A DNA stretch of 64,000 bases, taken from positions 4,836,001 through 4,900,000 of the forward strand of contig NC_088304.1 in the NCBI RefSeq assembly GCF_032854445.1. The letters run 5' to 3'. The notes below the pieces were generated by a model. That model was not told where the DNA came from. It saw only the letters and a list, made by a program, of their open reading frames with translations, and made no database searches. The position numbers were made by a program, and so were the translations under genes. This document shows positions 28,186-43,000 of this stretch, piece after piece. This DNA comes from Liolophura sinensis. Its lineage: Eukaryota > Mollusca > Polyplacophora > Chitonida > Chitonidae. How positions within the stretch are numbered: position 1 is the stretch's first letter; each line of letters begins with the position of its first letter.

Positions 28186-30979
28186 TCATGACATTATCGT
28201 TTCGTTGACGCACTTGACGATAACTTCTTCGTGGAGACCGACTGTGGTGTTTGCCCAGTCCGGGAAGGTGTCCAGTTTGAAGTATGCCCGCCCCCAGGTG
28301 TTGATGCCGAGGTTGACGATGCCAATACACATCAAGTTCAATACAATGCCAGCCTTCGCCTGAAGTGTAAGAGATGAACGGTACCACAGTGACTGGTAGA
28401 CAGACCTCACTGAGTGAGTGACAGGTTACGTGTTCCAGTCACAACTGCTCCGATGGTTACTGAACAATGTATTTTTTTTTTTATTTTTTTATTTGATGGG
28501 TGTTTCACGCCATACTCAACAGTATTTCACTTGTACGACGGCGGTCAGGTTGCTGCAAGAGAGGAAGCCATCGTGAGCTGGACTTGAACTCACAAGTCGG
28601 CCACGGAGCCCCCCCCCCCCCATAAACTATCTAACGTGTGTACCATAGTCTCAAATATAACTAAGGTAAACAAAAAATCGTCCTTAGCTAGCGGACTTCC
28701 CAAGTGTTTCTGCTTGGCGCGGAACGGAGTTCCAGAGTAATCTGGAAGGCGCGGGGATCAAGTTCAGTTTTGAAATGGGTGACACATTTGCAAAGATGAT
28801 ACATGCATCACACCTGTAGCTTAATGACCATCGAAGCAGTTGCGGCTAGCGTTCGACCAAGTCCAGTTGCTTTGGCTGTCGCCTTACGTCAGGAGATCTG
28901 GGCAAGTGACTCGGTGCGGTTTCCCCCAAATACAAGTTAGATAACTCTTGTCGGAGAGTATGTCAATGCGGTACCACTTTCTGCCCAATGGTGACTCAGG
29001 TCCAAGCTAGATAACAATTGTCCTCTTGCAAGGCATGAGTGTTAGTACCAGCCTACACATCGTCATCCCAAAAGCAAGAATGAAAAATGGACTTTGCGAT
29101 TTGGCACGAATTACTTAGATGGTGAATGTTTTTGAACAGTAAAAATGATGTTTGTGTGCTCACGAACCGATAAAAGTGCCGTGGATTAAAAGCATAGTCG
29201 GCATGTATTCAGTTCCGCAAAACAGTTTAAATGAGTACAAATTTAAAAAACGTTAAAAAAACAACAACAAATAATCAAAGGTAAAGTCGTGCATCAAATT
29301 TCACTTCAATACAATGAACCGTTCTGTAGAAAGTCCCAGAGAACTGATTCGTAAGGGACTGACGGGCGATTTTTATTTATTGATTTATTTGATTGATGTT
29401 TTACGCCGTGCTCAAGAATATTTCACTTATACGACGGCGGCCAGCATTACGGTGGGAGGAAACCGGGCAGAGCCCGGGGGAAACCCACGATCATTAAACA
29501 TATAATCTCCTCTGGTATCGGTTAAGGACTAATTATAGCATTACTTTCAGCAGAAAACTTTAAATCAGACAAACCGAGATTCTATACGTACCATGTCCAC
29601 CACACGAATGGCTCCGTAGGAAAACACAATTGCGTTCGGTGGCGTTGCCACTGGCAACATAAAGGCGAATGAGGACGCAATACATCCGGGTATTACCAGA
29701 TATAGCGGGTGAACACCGATACCAACACTCTGAAACACAAAATGATTTGACATTAATACTTTTGGCGGACGAGAAATATGAAAGTATTATTACAATGTGC
29801 ACAACACGGTCTTGCATGTAAGGCTTTGTGTACCATGCAGGTCAAGACACGACGGGTTACATCATGATCAGCTACATGGACGCCTAAAGTAGGGCATCTC
29901 ACTGCGACTACAAGGCCCTTGATCGATGGGGTTGCGTGGTCGAATCCAGCTCTGGGTGTTTCTGCTGCGACTTCAAGTAAAACGATTTGTAGCGTACTTA
30001 TTGGGTACTTGGCGAAGAACACAGAGTTAAAACACCAATCTAATAAATATATAAACACTAAAAATGGTGGATGCCATGAGCAACCAGCACCATGCTATGA
30101 TGCTTTGCACATATCTATTTCCTACTCCCTGCGACTCATGGCCACTTCGATCCCTGCTCAATCGGTATAGTAGGCCTATAAGTATTATGTCGCCGTTTGC
30201 AGTCTGCTCCTGAAGTTCGCAGGATCGAATCCATTTCTAGTCTGTATGCTACGGCTTTAAGTCAGGAGGTGCGTGGGTATATGGGTAAGTGCTTTACTGT
30301 ATCGGGCACTACGGCTTGCTCCTGCCATAGACCTAACATCCGCCCCTTCAGTGAAAAAATTCAACTGTTCAATTTAGAGCAACCATGGACATCAATAAAG
30401 TTAATAAATAGATTGATTAAAATATGAGATAAATACTCCAAGCGTGTTTTTATGTGACCAAACCATTGTCAGTAAGAGAAAATGCCTTACCAGCTGTCCG
30501 AGAATTGGCAGGAAGATGGTTGCTATGGCAACGTTACTCGTGACTTCCGTAATGGCGGCGATCATGATCGTGACGATGATACAAATGGCCCAGGGTGGAA
30601 TGCCTTTAAACACAGTCAGTTCACTGGCTAGCAATTCGGAGAGACCAGAACTCTGTTAATCAAAGGACACAAAGGTAATTAACTAGGTTTCAGAACAATT
30701 ACACATTTACAGCATAATAAGCTAGAGCTAGTAGAAGGACATGTTCTCACTGTCGCGGACCCGTTCTTTATCCTTGAGAATAAACAAGGCTGTGTGACAG
30801 AAACGATTGCCTCGGCTTCGGCCTTCAGGAGTGCGTTCATGCACACCCACCCGCTGTCGTGCGTCGTTGTTGACTTTGCTTTTATTAGTTTTCCTTATAC
30901 ACATATAAAAAAGGGCCAGAGCAGAACTATCGAGGAGGACAATGTGGATATTAGCCTTGAATACACGCATTCACATAAT

Positions 30980-31046
<67 letters not shown>

Positions 31047-34000
31047 TACTAATGGTGCTTAACGCAAAACTCAAGATTAGTTTTACTTCTTTAAGCTGGC
31101 GGCCAATTTTATGGGTATAATATCACAGCCATGTCTTATTCCATAACTTTGCCTTGAATACCTCTGTACTTCCCTGGCTGGCTTCAGAATACTACTGCCG
31201 GCACCAAATAATTTGTCTGTCCGTAGTCACAGTCGTCTCAGCTATCAATTCCAGGTTGGTGTCCCCATGTATCATCACTAGCAAATCCACACAAGCATGA
31301 AACTAGTGTGGAAACTGAAACTTCTAACTCCAATCGCTATGTTTGATTCCATACTCCTCACAGTGAGGGGAATCATGTATACAGTTATCACTGCCACTAC
31401 TACTAAACAAGATTGACTTTTTTCACACATATGGGCTAATTGTTAACGATTACGATCAGTCTCATCGGTAATGACCTTGTGGGAACCCATAATGAACACT
31501 AATCATTCAAAAGATTCCTGAAATAAATTAAACAAAATTGAAGAAAAGATTAAACAAGTACAAAATATGTTAGAAGTGTCAGTAGTTATCTCCCTTGTAT
31601 GGGCTGTGAGGAGTATGCATTCAAACATGGTGGTTGGAGTTGAAATTTATCCCGTTTCCACTATAGTTTCATGCTTGTGTGGATTTACTAGTGATGATGG
31701 TGTAGTCACCTGGAATTGACTACGGACAGACAAATTATTTGGTGCCCAGCAGTAGTATACTGAAGCCAGCCAGGGAAGTACAGAGGTGCCCAAGGTAAGC
31801 TTATGGAACAAGACAGGGCTGTGATAGTGTACGTAATCACGTAATCTGAGGAGGTAGGGTGGAGGAGTGCTTTGGGTAAACCAACGAATTGTAGGGTGAA
31901 TGAGTGCTTGGTATTTAACGTCGTACCGAACGATTTTTCAATCATATGACGACGAAGGAATCCTTCTTTGTAATGTGCCTCCTTGTTGCAGGGCGGATTT
32001 CCACCGCTCTTTTATCTAGTGCTGCTTCACTGAGACGCTTTGCCCAAGGTAAGTAAGTTGCCCTGCCCGAGCCATTATACGGGTCAACCAGTGGTTGCAC
32101 TATTTCCTTCATGCCCAACGCCGAGCGAGGAAGTTACAACGGTCTCTTTAAGATCTTAGGTGTGACTGGACCCAGGATTGGCCCTGATCTACTAACTGTA
32201 CTACTGGAGCCGGTGAACGACTAGTAGAAAACAAGTCCTAACGAATTTTATGTGGCATTTGTGTTCTTATCTCGTTTTGAAAATGTTCTCCTATTTTGGT
32301 TTGATTGTAGATGTTCTCGTTATCGTACCGAAAACCACTCACATTTTACTGCACAACATGGCTGCAATGCTGCTGAATTGGCGTTTAGCCATAATCCTTC
32401 AGTCGTTCAGTCATTCATGCATTCTTAGCGTACGATTAATACTCAGCGCTTAACAATTACAACAGAGCTGGCTTCATAGCATTGTTTGGGCTACAGTATG
32501 TATGAGCTGTCAATGTGTCACACTGCTACACATAGCGCTGTCCAATGCCCACTGATATTGATACTATACAACTTGAACCCACAGTGTTACCTGACATGCT
32601 TTAGCCAAAGCAAAACCTCCCCCCAGGAGCAAGACGATACCCCAGGAGAACTTATGGGTAACAGTGTGCCAGTCTAACAGAGCTGGGCGTGGGCCAGGTG
32701 GTGAATCGTCTGAAAAGGAAAAGAGATAACTCACAACTTTTTTAAAATAAGGGGTGTTGTCCCTATTGCTCTGTTTTCGTGTGATTGTATAGTAAACGTG
32801 ATAGCAACACAGATTTTGCAGTGTTTTTAGATTAGCGATGTCTGATAAACTGCAATTAACATCACTGTACTTTTTACACCTAATTCTGCTTAAGCCATGG
32901 CGCTAAAGGGTGGTGTAGCTCCCTATATATAAAAATATACATGAACAATAAGACGAAAACCCCAACTGAGGTAAACTGCCAAGGGCCCAGATTTCGCCGG
33001 TCACGTGTGACCATTTGCCAACTATCACACTGTCGTCGCTGCTCTGGCTTTACTCTCCACGCTGTAGCCTATTTTATATAGGCTGTAGAACTCTCTCCAA
33101 ATATCTCAGCTTACATTAGGAAGCGTTGCGACATTAGCAGAGTTTACAGCTCTGCAAGAGAAATGGGACTGACTCCCTAAAATCGCCATTGGGAAACTCA
33201 TACACTGGTGAAGTGAAGGAATATTAGACACATTGTTTCGGTACTGATGGGTCAATTTTTAAATGTCTCATCTTATACTACTATGGTTTTTCAAAATCCG
33301 TCATCACAACATCTATACTATCACCCTAAGCTATACCTGTGGTAACGTTTTGCCAATTTGTTCATTAGTACCATACAACTATAACTAGAAACTAATATCT
33401 CATATAATTTTGGACATTTTTAAATTTTCTTTTCTTTCTTTTTTTATACATATATAAAATATATAGTTCTATTGTGAAAGCATATAAATCCATGCGTTTT
33501 ATAATACATTCGTGTACCACTTGTCGACGAATAAGGATGTTCCATGTCTATAATCGCAAGGCCAATTCCCAAAAACGTCGTATAACACAAATCACCAAAG
33601 AACCAAGAAAGTACATAAAAAAACGAAAATGGGGCGGAATCATGCAAAGAAAAGCAGTCACCAGTTTTCAATTATATTGGAAAGACGCAAGGTGTGTTCT
33701 TGGCGAATGAGTGAAATCCGTATTCTGATGGTATATATAAAGCATATATTTCGGGAAGGCAGCACTGAGCATATATAATTGTGTTAAAAGTGGCATGGTT
33801 GACCACTGAAACAAATACATCCGCTAATGACGACCAAGAATTGCATTCTCACCATTACTGAACCGGCAACAGAAGAAATTTGGGCGGGTCGAGGGGAATA
33901 TGAACAGAGACACGCACAACAAAATGGCGGGTGTTGAATCCGAGGCTGCCCTGTAAGAAAAAGAAAAACAAGCTTGAAGGTTCATTCTTCCATGCCAGTG

Positions 34001-37000
34001 TTTAAAGAGCTCTTCGCTTTTGGATGTCAAAAAGCATAGTGGTATTGTCGTTTGAAAGAACAAGAATACTATATGGCTTTTTTTGTCAAAATGTAACTTT
34101 CGGTGAATTCCTTTGCATTGTCTTTAATATGATGAACACAGAATTTCCAGCAATTCTAAACTAGTCACGACTAATAATTTGCAACTATCACCACTGCAAT
34201 TATTTTTTTAGCTAATTCCACCATGATGACGTGGTGTATAAGTTGCTACTTTTTAGACACAAGGAGGCCGAATTTCACCGGTAATACATGTGAGCATTTA
34301 CCAATTACACACTGTGGTTGCTACTCTTGTTTCACTCACTATGTGTAAGTCCTTAATTATATTATATTTCAATCATACTTTGGGTGAGTTGTACATCAAG
34401 TCAAGTCTTTCATGTTTCATGTCTCATTTCTCACAAATTTATTAAGTAATCAGACAACTCACTCTCCTGGAATGTACGTCCCCCAGCCATTGAAGAAATC
34501 TGACTCCCGAGTAAGCCATAGTAAAGCTAACGCCGCAAAGTGTAAGGACACCATGATTTCAGCAAAACTGTAAGGGGCAGAAGAAAAAAGATTTATTTAT
34601 TTATTTATTTTATTGGTGTTTTACGCTGTACTCAAGAATATTTCACTTATACAACGGTGGCAAGCATTAATGTGCGAGGAAACCGGGCAGAGCCCGGGGG
34701 AAACCCACGACAATCCGCAGGTTGCTGACAGACCTTTCGGAGAGGAAGTCAGCATGAGCTGGACTTGAACTCACAGCGACCGCATAGGTGAGAGGCTCCT
34801 GGGTCATTATGCCGCGCTGCTGTGTTAACCACTTGGGCCAAGAAGGCCCCAAACAAAAATCAAATCTCTTTTATTTTATTTTATCTATTTAGAATAAATA
34901 TTTATTTTAGGACCTGGTATTTCTGTTCTGCGGTTGTATATGCATTAAGAGGGACTCATTAAACATGTGGTAAAATTGACATCTTGATCCATACACTTAG
35001 CGTACTTAACGTGCAGGGGTTATATATACGGAGAAATGCATCGGATCAAGCAGATTCGTGTCAATTAGTACAGATAATGGTTGTACTTGGAGTTTCATAT
35101 CATCGTGACACATCTTCCCGACTTAGGGCATTTTCCTGTTAAATTTCAAACCAGAATGCATCGCGGCACATTCGTCTATAAATAGAATCATGACATCGGT
35201 TGTCTCCGTGACTGTATGCACCAATCAATGTCCATTAGAGTACGCAGGTGGAGAATCATACGAAAGGAGCCATACTTCTCTCTATTTATGTACTTTTGAT
35301 AATTCTTTCCACAAGAATTTGCTTAATAGCTAAACCTAATGGTATAAATACAGTTCGTTCGACATCATCGAAGCCCAAGAATATGAAGAGGACATCCACT
35401 CGGTTTCTTACTATAAATGTGTATGCTGGAGCGGGCCATGTGGTTACAGGTGTATGCTTGTCTTTAATCTCTGCAACACACGAGATGCAGGTTCAAAACC
35501 GGCCTTTGGACCGGAAAGTCCCCCGCTATCAATGCTTAATTGGTGACAATAACCATTCGACGGTGCTCGCGTGGCCGTTTGTGAAGCTCTTTGAAAACCA
35601 TTTTGTTTGACACCAATCATTAAAGCGAAGCATTCTTGAGTATAGTGTTAAACAACACAACAAAAGTGAAGCATTCTTGAGTATAGTGTTAAACAACACA
35701 ACAAAGGTGAATCATTCTTGTGTATGGCGTTAAAACAACACCACAAATGTGAACCATTCTTGAGTATGGCGTTAAACAACACTACAAATGTGAACCATTC
35801 TTGAGTATGGCGTTAAACAACACTACAAAAGTGAACCATTCTTGAGTATGGCGTTAAACAACACTACAAAAGTGAAACATTCTTGAGTATGGCGTTAAAC
35901 AACACTACAAAAGTGAAACATTCTTGAGTATGGCGTTAAACAACACTACAAAAGTTAAACATTCTATTAAAGAATAAATAAATAAATAGTTTGTATTGCC
36001 CGATTGTAAATATGCACGTACCTAATTGGCCCCAGTTCCTCCAGCTCTTTGTTGAGAACTATTCTGGTTGATTTTGCTTCCCTGATCGATAATTCTGTCT
36101 TCTTCTTACACACAAATATGGAATTCCTGAAATAACACGGTCAATGTTAAAGACCGCACGATTTGTTATTTGTTAATATAATTGATGTTTATCACAGTAC
36201 CCATCAATGTTTCAGGGTCACGCAGGCCACCAACTTTTCGGGTGGAATAAACCGAACAGAGCCCTGACAGTGTCAAACGTTTTTACCTTACAGTAGATAT
36301 GTGTGGCGAGACAAAACTTCGTCTTACTTTAGAAATAGCTCTGTTTAGATACAAAACTATGGTCTCCATTTATTATTATTGTTTATTTGTCAGCAATATT
36401 GATACGATGAGATATTTCTACGCTTATCTTCCGTATAAACGTGTATTTCAAGCGGCTTTGTGTTTCGTGTCACAAATGATGAGTTTGCCGGCTGTAGTAT
36501 CTCACACGAAACGAGAGACACATTGCCTATTGTGTAACTTGTATACCAGATATGTAATTTGACCACAATCATAGCTTGACAGAAACCGATTCCTAAGCAG
36601 TTACAGGACATAAATACAGAGAACATGTGTTTGCTGGAAGGATGTGGATCGAACTCTCCGGTTCATGTAGAAAAAAATTTCCTAATTGCTTATTTCATTT
36701 GCTTATGACATAAAGCGATTCTTTCTAGGATGACAGTTCTAAAAGAAATCACTGCAAGAGCTGACTTTAGGAAATTTGTGGCCAAAAATACCCCGCAGTA
36801 CCTTAGTCAATAGCAAATTGTCTTCCGAATTCAATGTCCTCTAAGAAATCATGTGACATGAACGCCATACTTGCCTGAAACCGAGGAAATGAATCTGCAG
36901 CCAGAGGTACGTGACGAACAGTGCCAGTACAGAACAGGGAAACGCGAAAACAAACCAACTGGTAAAGTTTATACCAGCCTTTTCGTCAAACATCCTGTGA

Positions 37001-40000
37001 GAGAAACAAATACAAATGCTTGTGTTTACCATCATAACACGTAAGACAAGTGTGCTCCAGCGTATACATGCTCTACCCAAAATGCTGGCAAAGACATGTA
37101 TTAATTCCGCATGAACAAAAGATTTCGGGATCTGAAGAAAAAAATGACATATTTTTATGCTCTTATATATCTGATAGATTAAGTGATAAAGTCACAGTCT
37201 AAAATTACGATTTTCGGTTATCAGATAGTAAAGGCATGCACTCCCTGGTTATTTTATTTTATTTTTTTTTTCGTTGAGAAGACGGTTGTATTGTTTGTTT
37301 GTTTGTTTGTCCGACGTGCAGATCATCTGAATGTTGGACTGAGCTTATCGACAAACTGATTGATTTGGTTAATGACGTATTTTTGTTTACCAAAATACCT
37401 CCTATACCTCCTTAAAGGCTGAATATTTAACTCCTTAATGAGGCGATGCTTCCCGTGCAATGGCGACTCACGTCCAAGCTGGACAGACAATCGTTCTATT
37501 GTAATACCTGAGTACGACAATTAGCCCTGAAACTGTCATCGCAAAGGTATAAGATTTCACAATACACCACCAAGCTTTTTGCGGTTTACTTTGTAAAAGA
37601 AAAGTTCCCTAGCGATTGGCTGGTTGACTGGATGTACTGCACTTACGAAGCAGTCGCATCATGCGCCTGGGGCAAGGCTCACGGCAACTTTTAATACAGG
37701 AAAGAGATCTACGTCATCATGGTACATACACTTGACTTAGCGCCGCGACGGTTTTGTAACACTGGCCCCTGTACATGTACATCGATTGATTTTCGGCCGA
37801 TTTCTTTATATCCAGTATAGCCAAAGTGGCATTACTCATTCATAATATTTTTGTAAAAAAGTGTATGCTTACGTATCTGTGACGCCTTTAGCCACCAGAT
37901 TTGGCCCTGTGCCCGTCAGAGTAGACACGCCCCCGCACGTGGCTGCATAGGCCACGCACAGGGTCACTCCTTTCCGCATCTTGCTCAGTTCCTCTTTCTG
38001 AGCCTTGCTGATATCTGCACCAGTATCAGTGACATCATAGCTGAAATATATTACAAAATTTCTATTGATTTGTCTGATTGTTGTTTAGCACCATTCACAA
38101 GAATGTTTCACTTTAACGATGGCGGTCATTGTTATGGGTGGAGTCAGAATCTAATCGAACACCAGCACTTCTGGTTCTACGAGTGCCTCTATCCCTTCCT
38201 CTTTCAGGCCACACCGCTAATCAGGTGACTGAGGAATAGACCGCTAATGTCAGTGTTTCAGAACCACAATGTCTCTCTTCAGCGTTTACAACATTTATTC
38301 TCCAACAGCATGACGTAAACGCTTTTTACTTTTTTAATTCACCGCGACCTACTGTGACATGCGCAGTCTATAAACACAGGTTTATCATAAAATATCAAAT
38401 CACGTACCTCTTGGAATTGTTCTCGGGCATCGTATTTTTTTCGTGGTTTGACATCTCAATGTAAACCACTGGCTTATCTCCCTTGTCGTCATCTTCAGCG
38501 TTAGGATTGGACAACACGATAGCACCGTCTGAACCTTTCATTTCTTTTTCTGAAATCAGTTGTAGAATTCGTTGGACTGACTGATTCGGGTTTACGCTGA
38601 TTCCAACATTTAAATTATTTTCGGTTTTATCAGGACCACATAATGGTTTACAATGGTTTCTATTTATCATTCATTATTTATCATTTATTGATGGAGACAT
38701 CAAGCCGATGATACTATGATGACACTTAATGCTTTCAAAGAATTCCGATATCAAATTCGGTAAATTTATGCACTTTCTTGGACATGCCGACCTCCGAACG
38801 AAAAAGCTACAAAAATTATTTCTTCTTTCGCTACTGTCCCGCTTGAGTGGCCTCGTCATGCAGTTACGAACCCGACTACTCGCATACAACTGAAATATCC
38901 GTCCGTATCTCAGGGTCGACCACTAGTGTAGTGCTGTATTGTTATTGGGATACCGTGTTCCCCAGGTCTATTCCACACACAAGAGCCCCATCGCGGTCTT
39001 ATAAATTAAATATTCCTGAGTACGTTGTTAAAACACCATTAATTACCCATAAATATTAAAACAATTTAATTTTAATCTGCTCGGTGAGTGAATCCTTTCA
39101 AACTGTGAGTTTACATCTGCATTACAAGAATACACTATGTTGTTAATTTGGATAGGACGGTACTGGAGCCTTCGAGTCATCAACTCTGTTACCACAGTTA
39201 TGACGACTAAAAAATAGCGGTGTAATGGTTTAGATGGCTGACATTACACTGGTAACTTCAGCGACTAGGGTTTTTTTTTATCGCAGCTAGTATGCCTAAC
39301 ATCATACTGGTAGCCTCTTTCCTCACCAGGTTAGTTATAGCAGCTACCGTAGCTAACAGCAGACTAGTAGTCTGTCAACTCACCAGACTTTTTACCAGCA
39401 TTCATGTTCTTGTAGCTGCTCTCCCTGGTACGGACTAGCTGCTCTATGACGGCCTGGGCAATAGGCACCATCATGGCGGTGGTGGCCGTATTGCTGATCC
39501 ACATGGATAGGAAGGCTGTGGGCACCATAAATCCAATCATTAGCCTGAAAGTCAGACAGAAATATGAATAATAATTACCAAACCCCAATCATCAATCGGA
39601 AAATGAGATATGGAGTAACATGAATATGGAGAGTAGTAATTGTCAGACCCCGATCATCAGCCTGAAACTGAGATATGGAGTAACATGAATATGGAGAGTA
39701 GTAATTATCAGACCCCGATCATCAGCCTGAAACTGAGATATGGAGTAACATGAATATGGAGAGTAGTAATTATCAGACCCCGATCATCAGCCTGAATTTG
39801 AGATATGGAGCAACATGAATATGGAGAGTAGTAATTATCAGACCCCGATCATCAGCCTGAAACTGAGATATGGAGCAACATGAATATGGAGAGTAGTAAT
39901 TATCAGACCCCGATCATCAGCCTGAATTTGAGATATGGAGCAACATGAATATGGAGAGTAGTAATTATCAGACCCCGATCATCAGCCTGAAAATGAGATA

Positions 40001-43000
40001 GGAGTCAACATGAGCGTGGACAGTAGTAATTACCAAAACCCCAATCAGTCTGCAAATAGATAGGAGTCAACATGAGCGTGGACAACAGTAATTTACCAGG
40101 CCCCAATTATCAGTCTGAAAATTGATAGGAGTGAACATTATCGTGGACAGTAGTCATTACCAGACCCCTTAATAACATGTACAGCAGGATCATACATCCC
40201 TGCAGTTAGCAGCATTTCCACTCAGAGCACCCTAACCCAGGGCATTCACATCGTGTCGTTAGGCTTATCAACAGTCATGGACTTCGTGCAGCTGTAAATG
40301 AAGAATCGTGTTTTTTCTTTCTTACAAAATGTAAAAAGAAATGTATTTATTTACTTGATTGATGTGTTACGCCGTTCTCAAGAATATTTCATTTGTAAGA
40401 CGGCGGCCAAGGTTATGGTGAGAGAAAACCGGGCATAGCCTGGTGGAAATCCACGACCGGAAAAAAGAGCCCTTTACCAGAAAAAAATCTAACAGCAGAA
40501 GCAATACACTGGGAGCATATCCATACTGGTTTGTCATATTCAGTTTACATGAGAGATAAGACCATATGTTATGAAGTAATGCTACCTCTATACATGAATG
40601 AATGGAGTGAGTTAGTGAGTGCTTGGGGTTTAAAGTCGTATACGTAACAATTTTTCAGACATATGACGACGGAGGAATCCTTAGAGTGCATGTAATGTGC
40701 CTTCTTGTTGCAGGTGGATTTCCACCGCTCTTTTATCTAGTGCTGCTTCACTGAGACGACTAACCGATGGCAAGTAAGCTGCCCCGCCCCACCCGAGCCA
40801 TTATACTGATGCGGGTCAACCCAGTCGTTGGACTTCCCATTAATGCTGAACGCCAAGCGAGGAATCTACCACTTCCTATTTTAAGGTCTTAGGTGTGACC
40901 TGACCCCAGGCTGACTATGGGATTTACAGCCCCCGAAGCCGGTGGGTGAATTGTAGAGGAATAGACGGGCCCCTGACCACACAGAACACTACCCCTGATA
41001 AGAGATACAGCTGCTTAAAATCATAAGTGATGTCGCTCAGCAGTCATAGGTGACAACAGGATTTATCACATCTTTAATCTAATCATATCGAAAACGATTT
41101 GGTCAGCTTTATAAGCAGTGTTATAAACGTGTCTTTACATCGGGTTAGAACCATTGAATTACAAGCATTGGTAGTTAGTTAAGCTGTGAATGTAATACAT
41201 TCCTGGAGCTCATTAGAGACAAGATAGATGTTACAGTCCTGTTCACAATGAAAGAAGTGGAGAGTCCAAACTCTCCGAGAAGAACTGGATGAGTTGGACG
41301 ATTGAGACGCCACCTGGTGGACTTCTATTCATCACTTGTTGTAACGGTCAAATGAGGAACACTTTACGTCTAAACCAGTCCCCAGCCAACTGCAAGCTTT
41401 GGGAAACACACCTCATTTTCCCCTGTGACGCTGCAGTGCTTGAAAACTACATCTTTGCTTTATGGGTACAACTATATATTTGAAGGAACTGCTACACACA
41501 TATGGCAGAAAAGAACAGGGAGTACACGGTGTTGGACCGACTTTTTTGGCCGGGTTATGTTCCTCATTTTTAAGGTCACTCCCCCGGGGCTGACTGGATG
41601 CGTCTAAATCTACCAATGACAAAATATTCTATTCGATGCATATAGGAGAAGAGCGAACATCAATACTGGAAGGATTTCATCATTGTTGGCAGGATAATAC
41701 TAATACGTGAGGCGGTGCACAGGAAGAGGGTCAGTGCTTCCCTGTTAAATATTGATAATGAATTGAGTTTTGGAGTTAGTTCGGATTGTGGGTTCGTGGT
41801 GTGTTTTATCAGTTTCTTTACCTGTCTGTTGCCAACTGTTTTATACCAAGTAACCGACTTTATTTATTTATTTGACTGGTGTTTTACGCCGTACTCAAAA
41901 TTTCACTTCTACTACGGTGACCAGCATTATAGTGGGAGAAAACCGGACACAGCCCGGGTGAAACACAGGACCATCCCCCGCTTGCTGGTAGACCTTCTCA
42001 CGTACGTCAGGAGAGGAAGCCAGCATGAGCTGGACTTGAACTCACAGCGACAACATTGGTGAGAGGCTTCTGGGTCATTACGCTGCGCTAGCGCGCTAAC
42101 CAGCCAACATCACTGCATTTTTCACCAAATTCTGGTTACGTCATGGTGCTAAGGGGGCGTGTACGTTACAACCTTTTAAGCATACATTTATAAACCGTCG
42201 GGGTAAAAACCTAACAGGTAAATTGACAACAGGGCATATTTCACCAGTTACGGGGGTACCATTTGCCAGCTAACACCCTGTCGTCACCGGTCTGGTTTTA
42301 CTCTCTATGAGCTTTTTAAAATATTTTTGGGCACATCCTCCAGCTAACTTAATACCCCAAATACCCAGTCGCTTACCCAGTAAAATTAATTCTTACCTAG
42401 GTCGATTGGTTAGCTCATGATAAACAACTCACTTACGGTACTGAAATAAGCCTTTAAAGCGACATATCTATTTCAGAAGTGAATCAATACAGGCTTTGTG
42501 CAATCGGCACGTAGCATTGCTCATTAAATTAGGCTTCTTAAATAGAGAAAAGTACATGTGTCTGAACCAGGATCTATTTTGTCCGTTTTGGACAGGTTTT
42601 ACTCTCTATGTGCTTTTTAAAATATTTTTATCGCAAGGTCAATTCCCAAAACGACGTATAACACAAACCACCAAAGAACTAAGAAAGTGCTAGTGTATAA
42701 AGACGTACATAACACGCAGTATGCTTCAAGAAACCCACCCCTGGACATTGTCACAAATGCATCTAACCCGATTATTTTTTGTTCGGACAGGGATTAACAA
42801 AGAAAACCTTCCTGTCCATACATATGATGTTTCTGCCTGTGTAAGTCTATACTTCCCCAGACGTTTACCCGATAAAATGATAACTAAGCACAGGTAACCA
42901 CAGGACAGACAGTTTCAACAATCCTCACCGATTACAGGTTCGATCCTATGTGTGGCTATTACGTAAGGTGTTTTTCACGAACCTGGTGAAGGGTGGCGGT

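Noticed and set aside
29560-29817. Separate gene on the minus strand in a frame overlapping SLC13 exon 13
   Set aside because: The other frame carries the SLC13 signature with proper splice sites.
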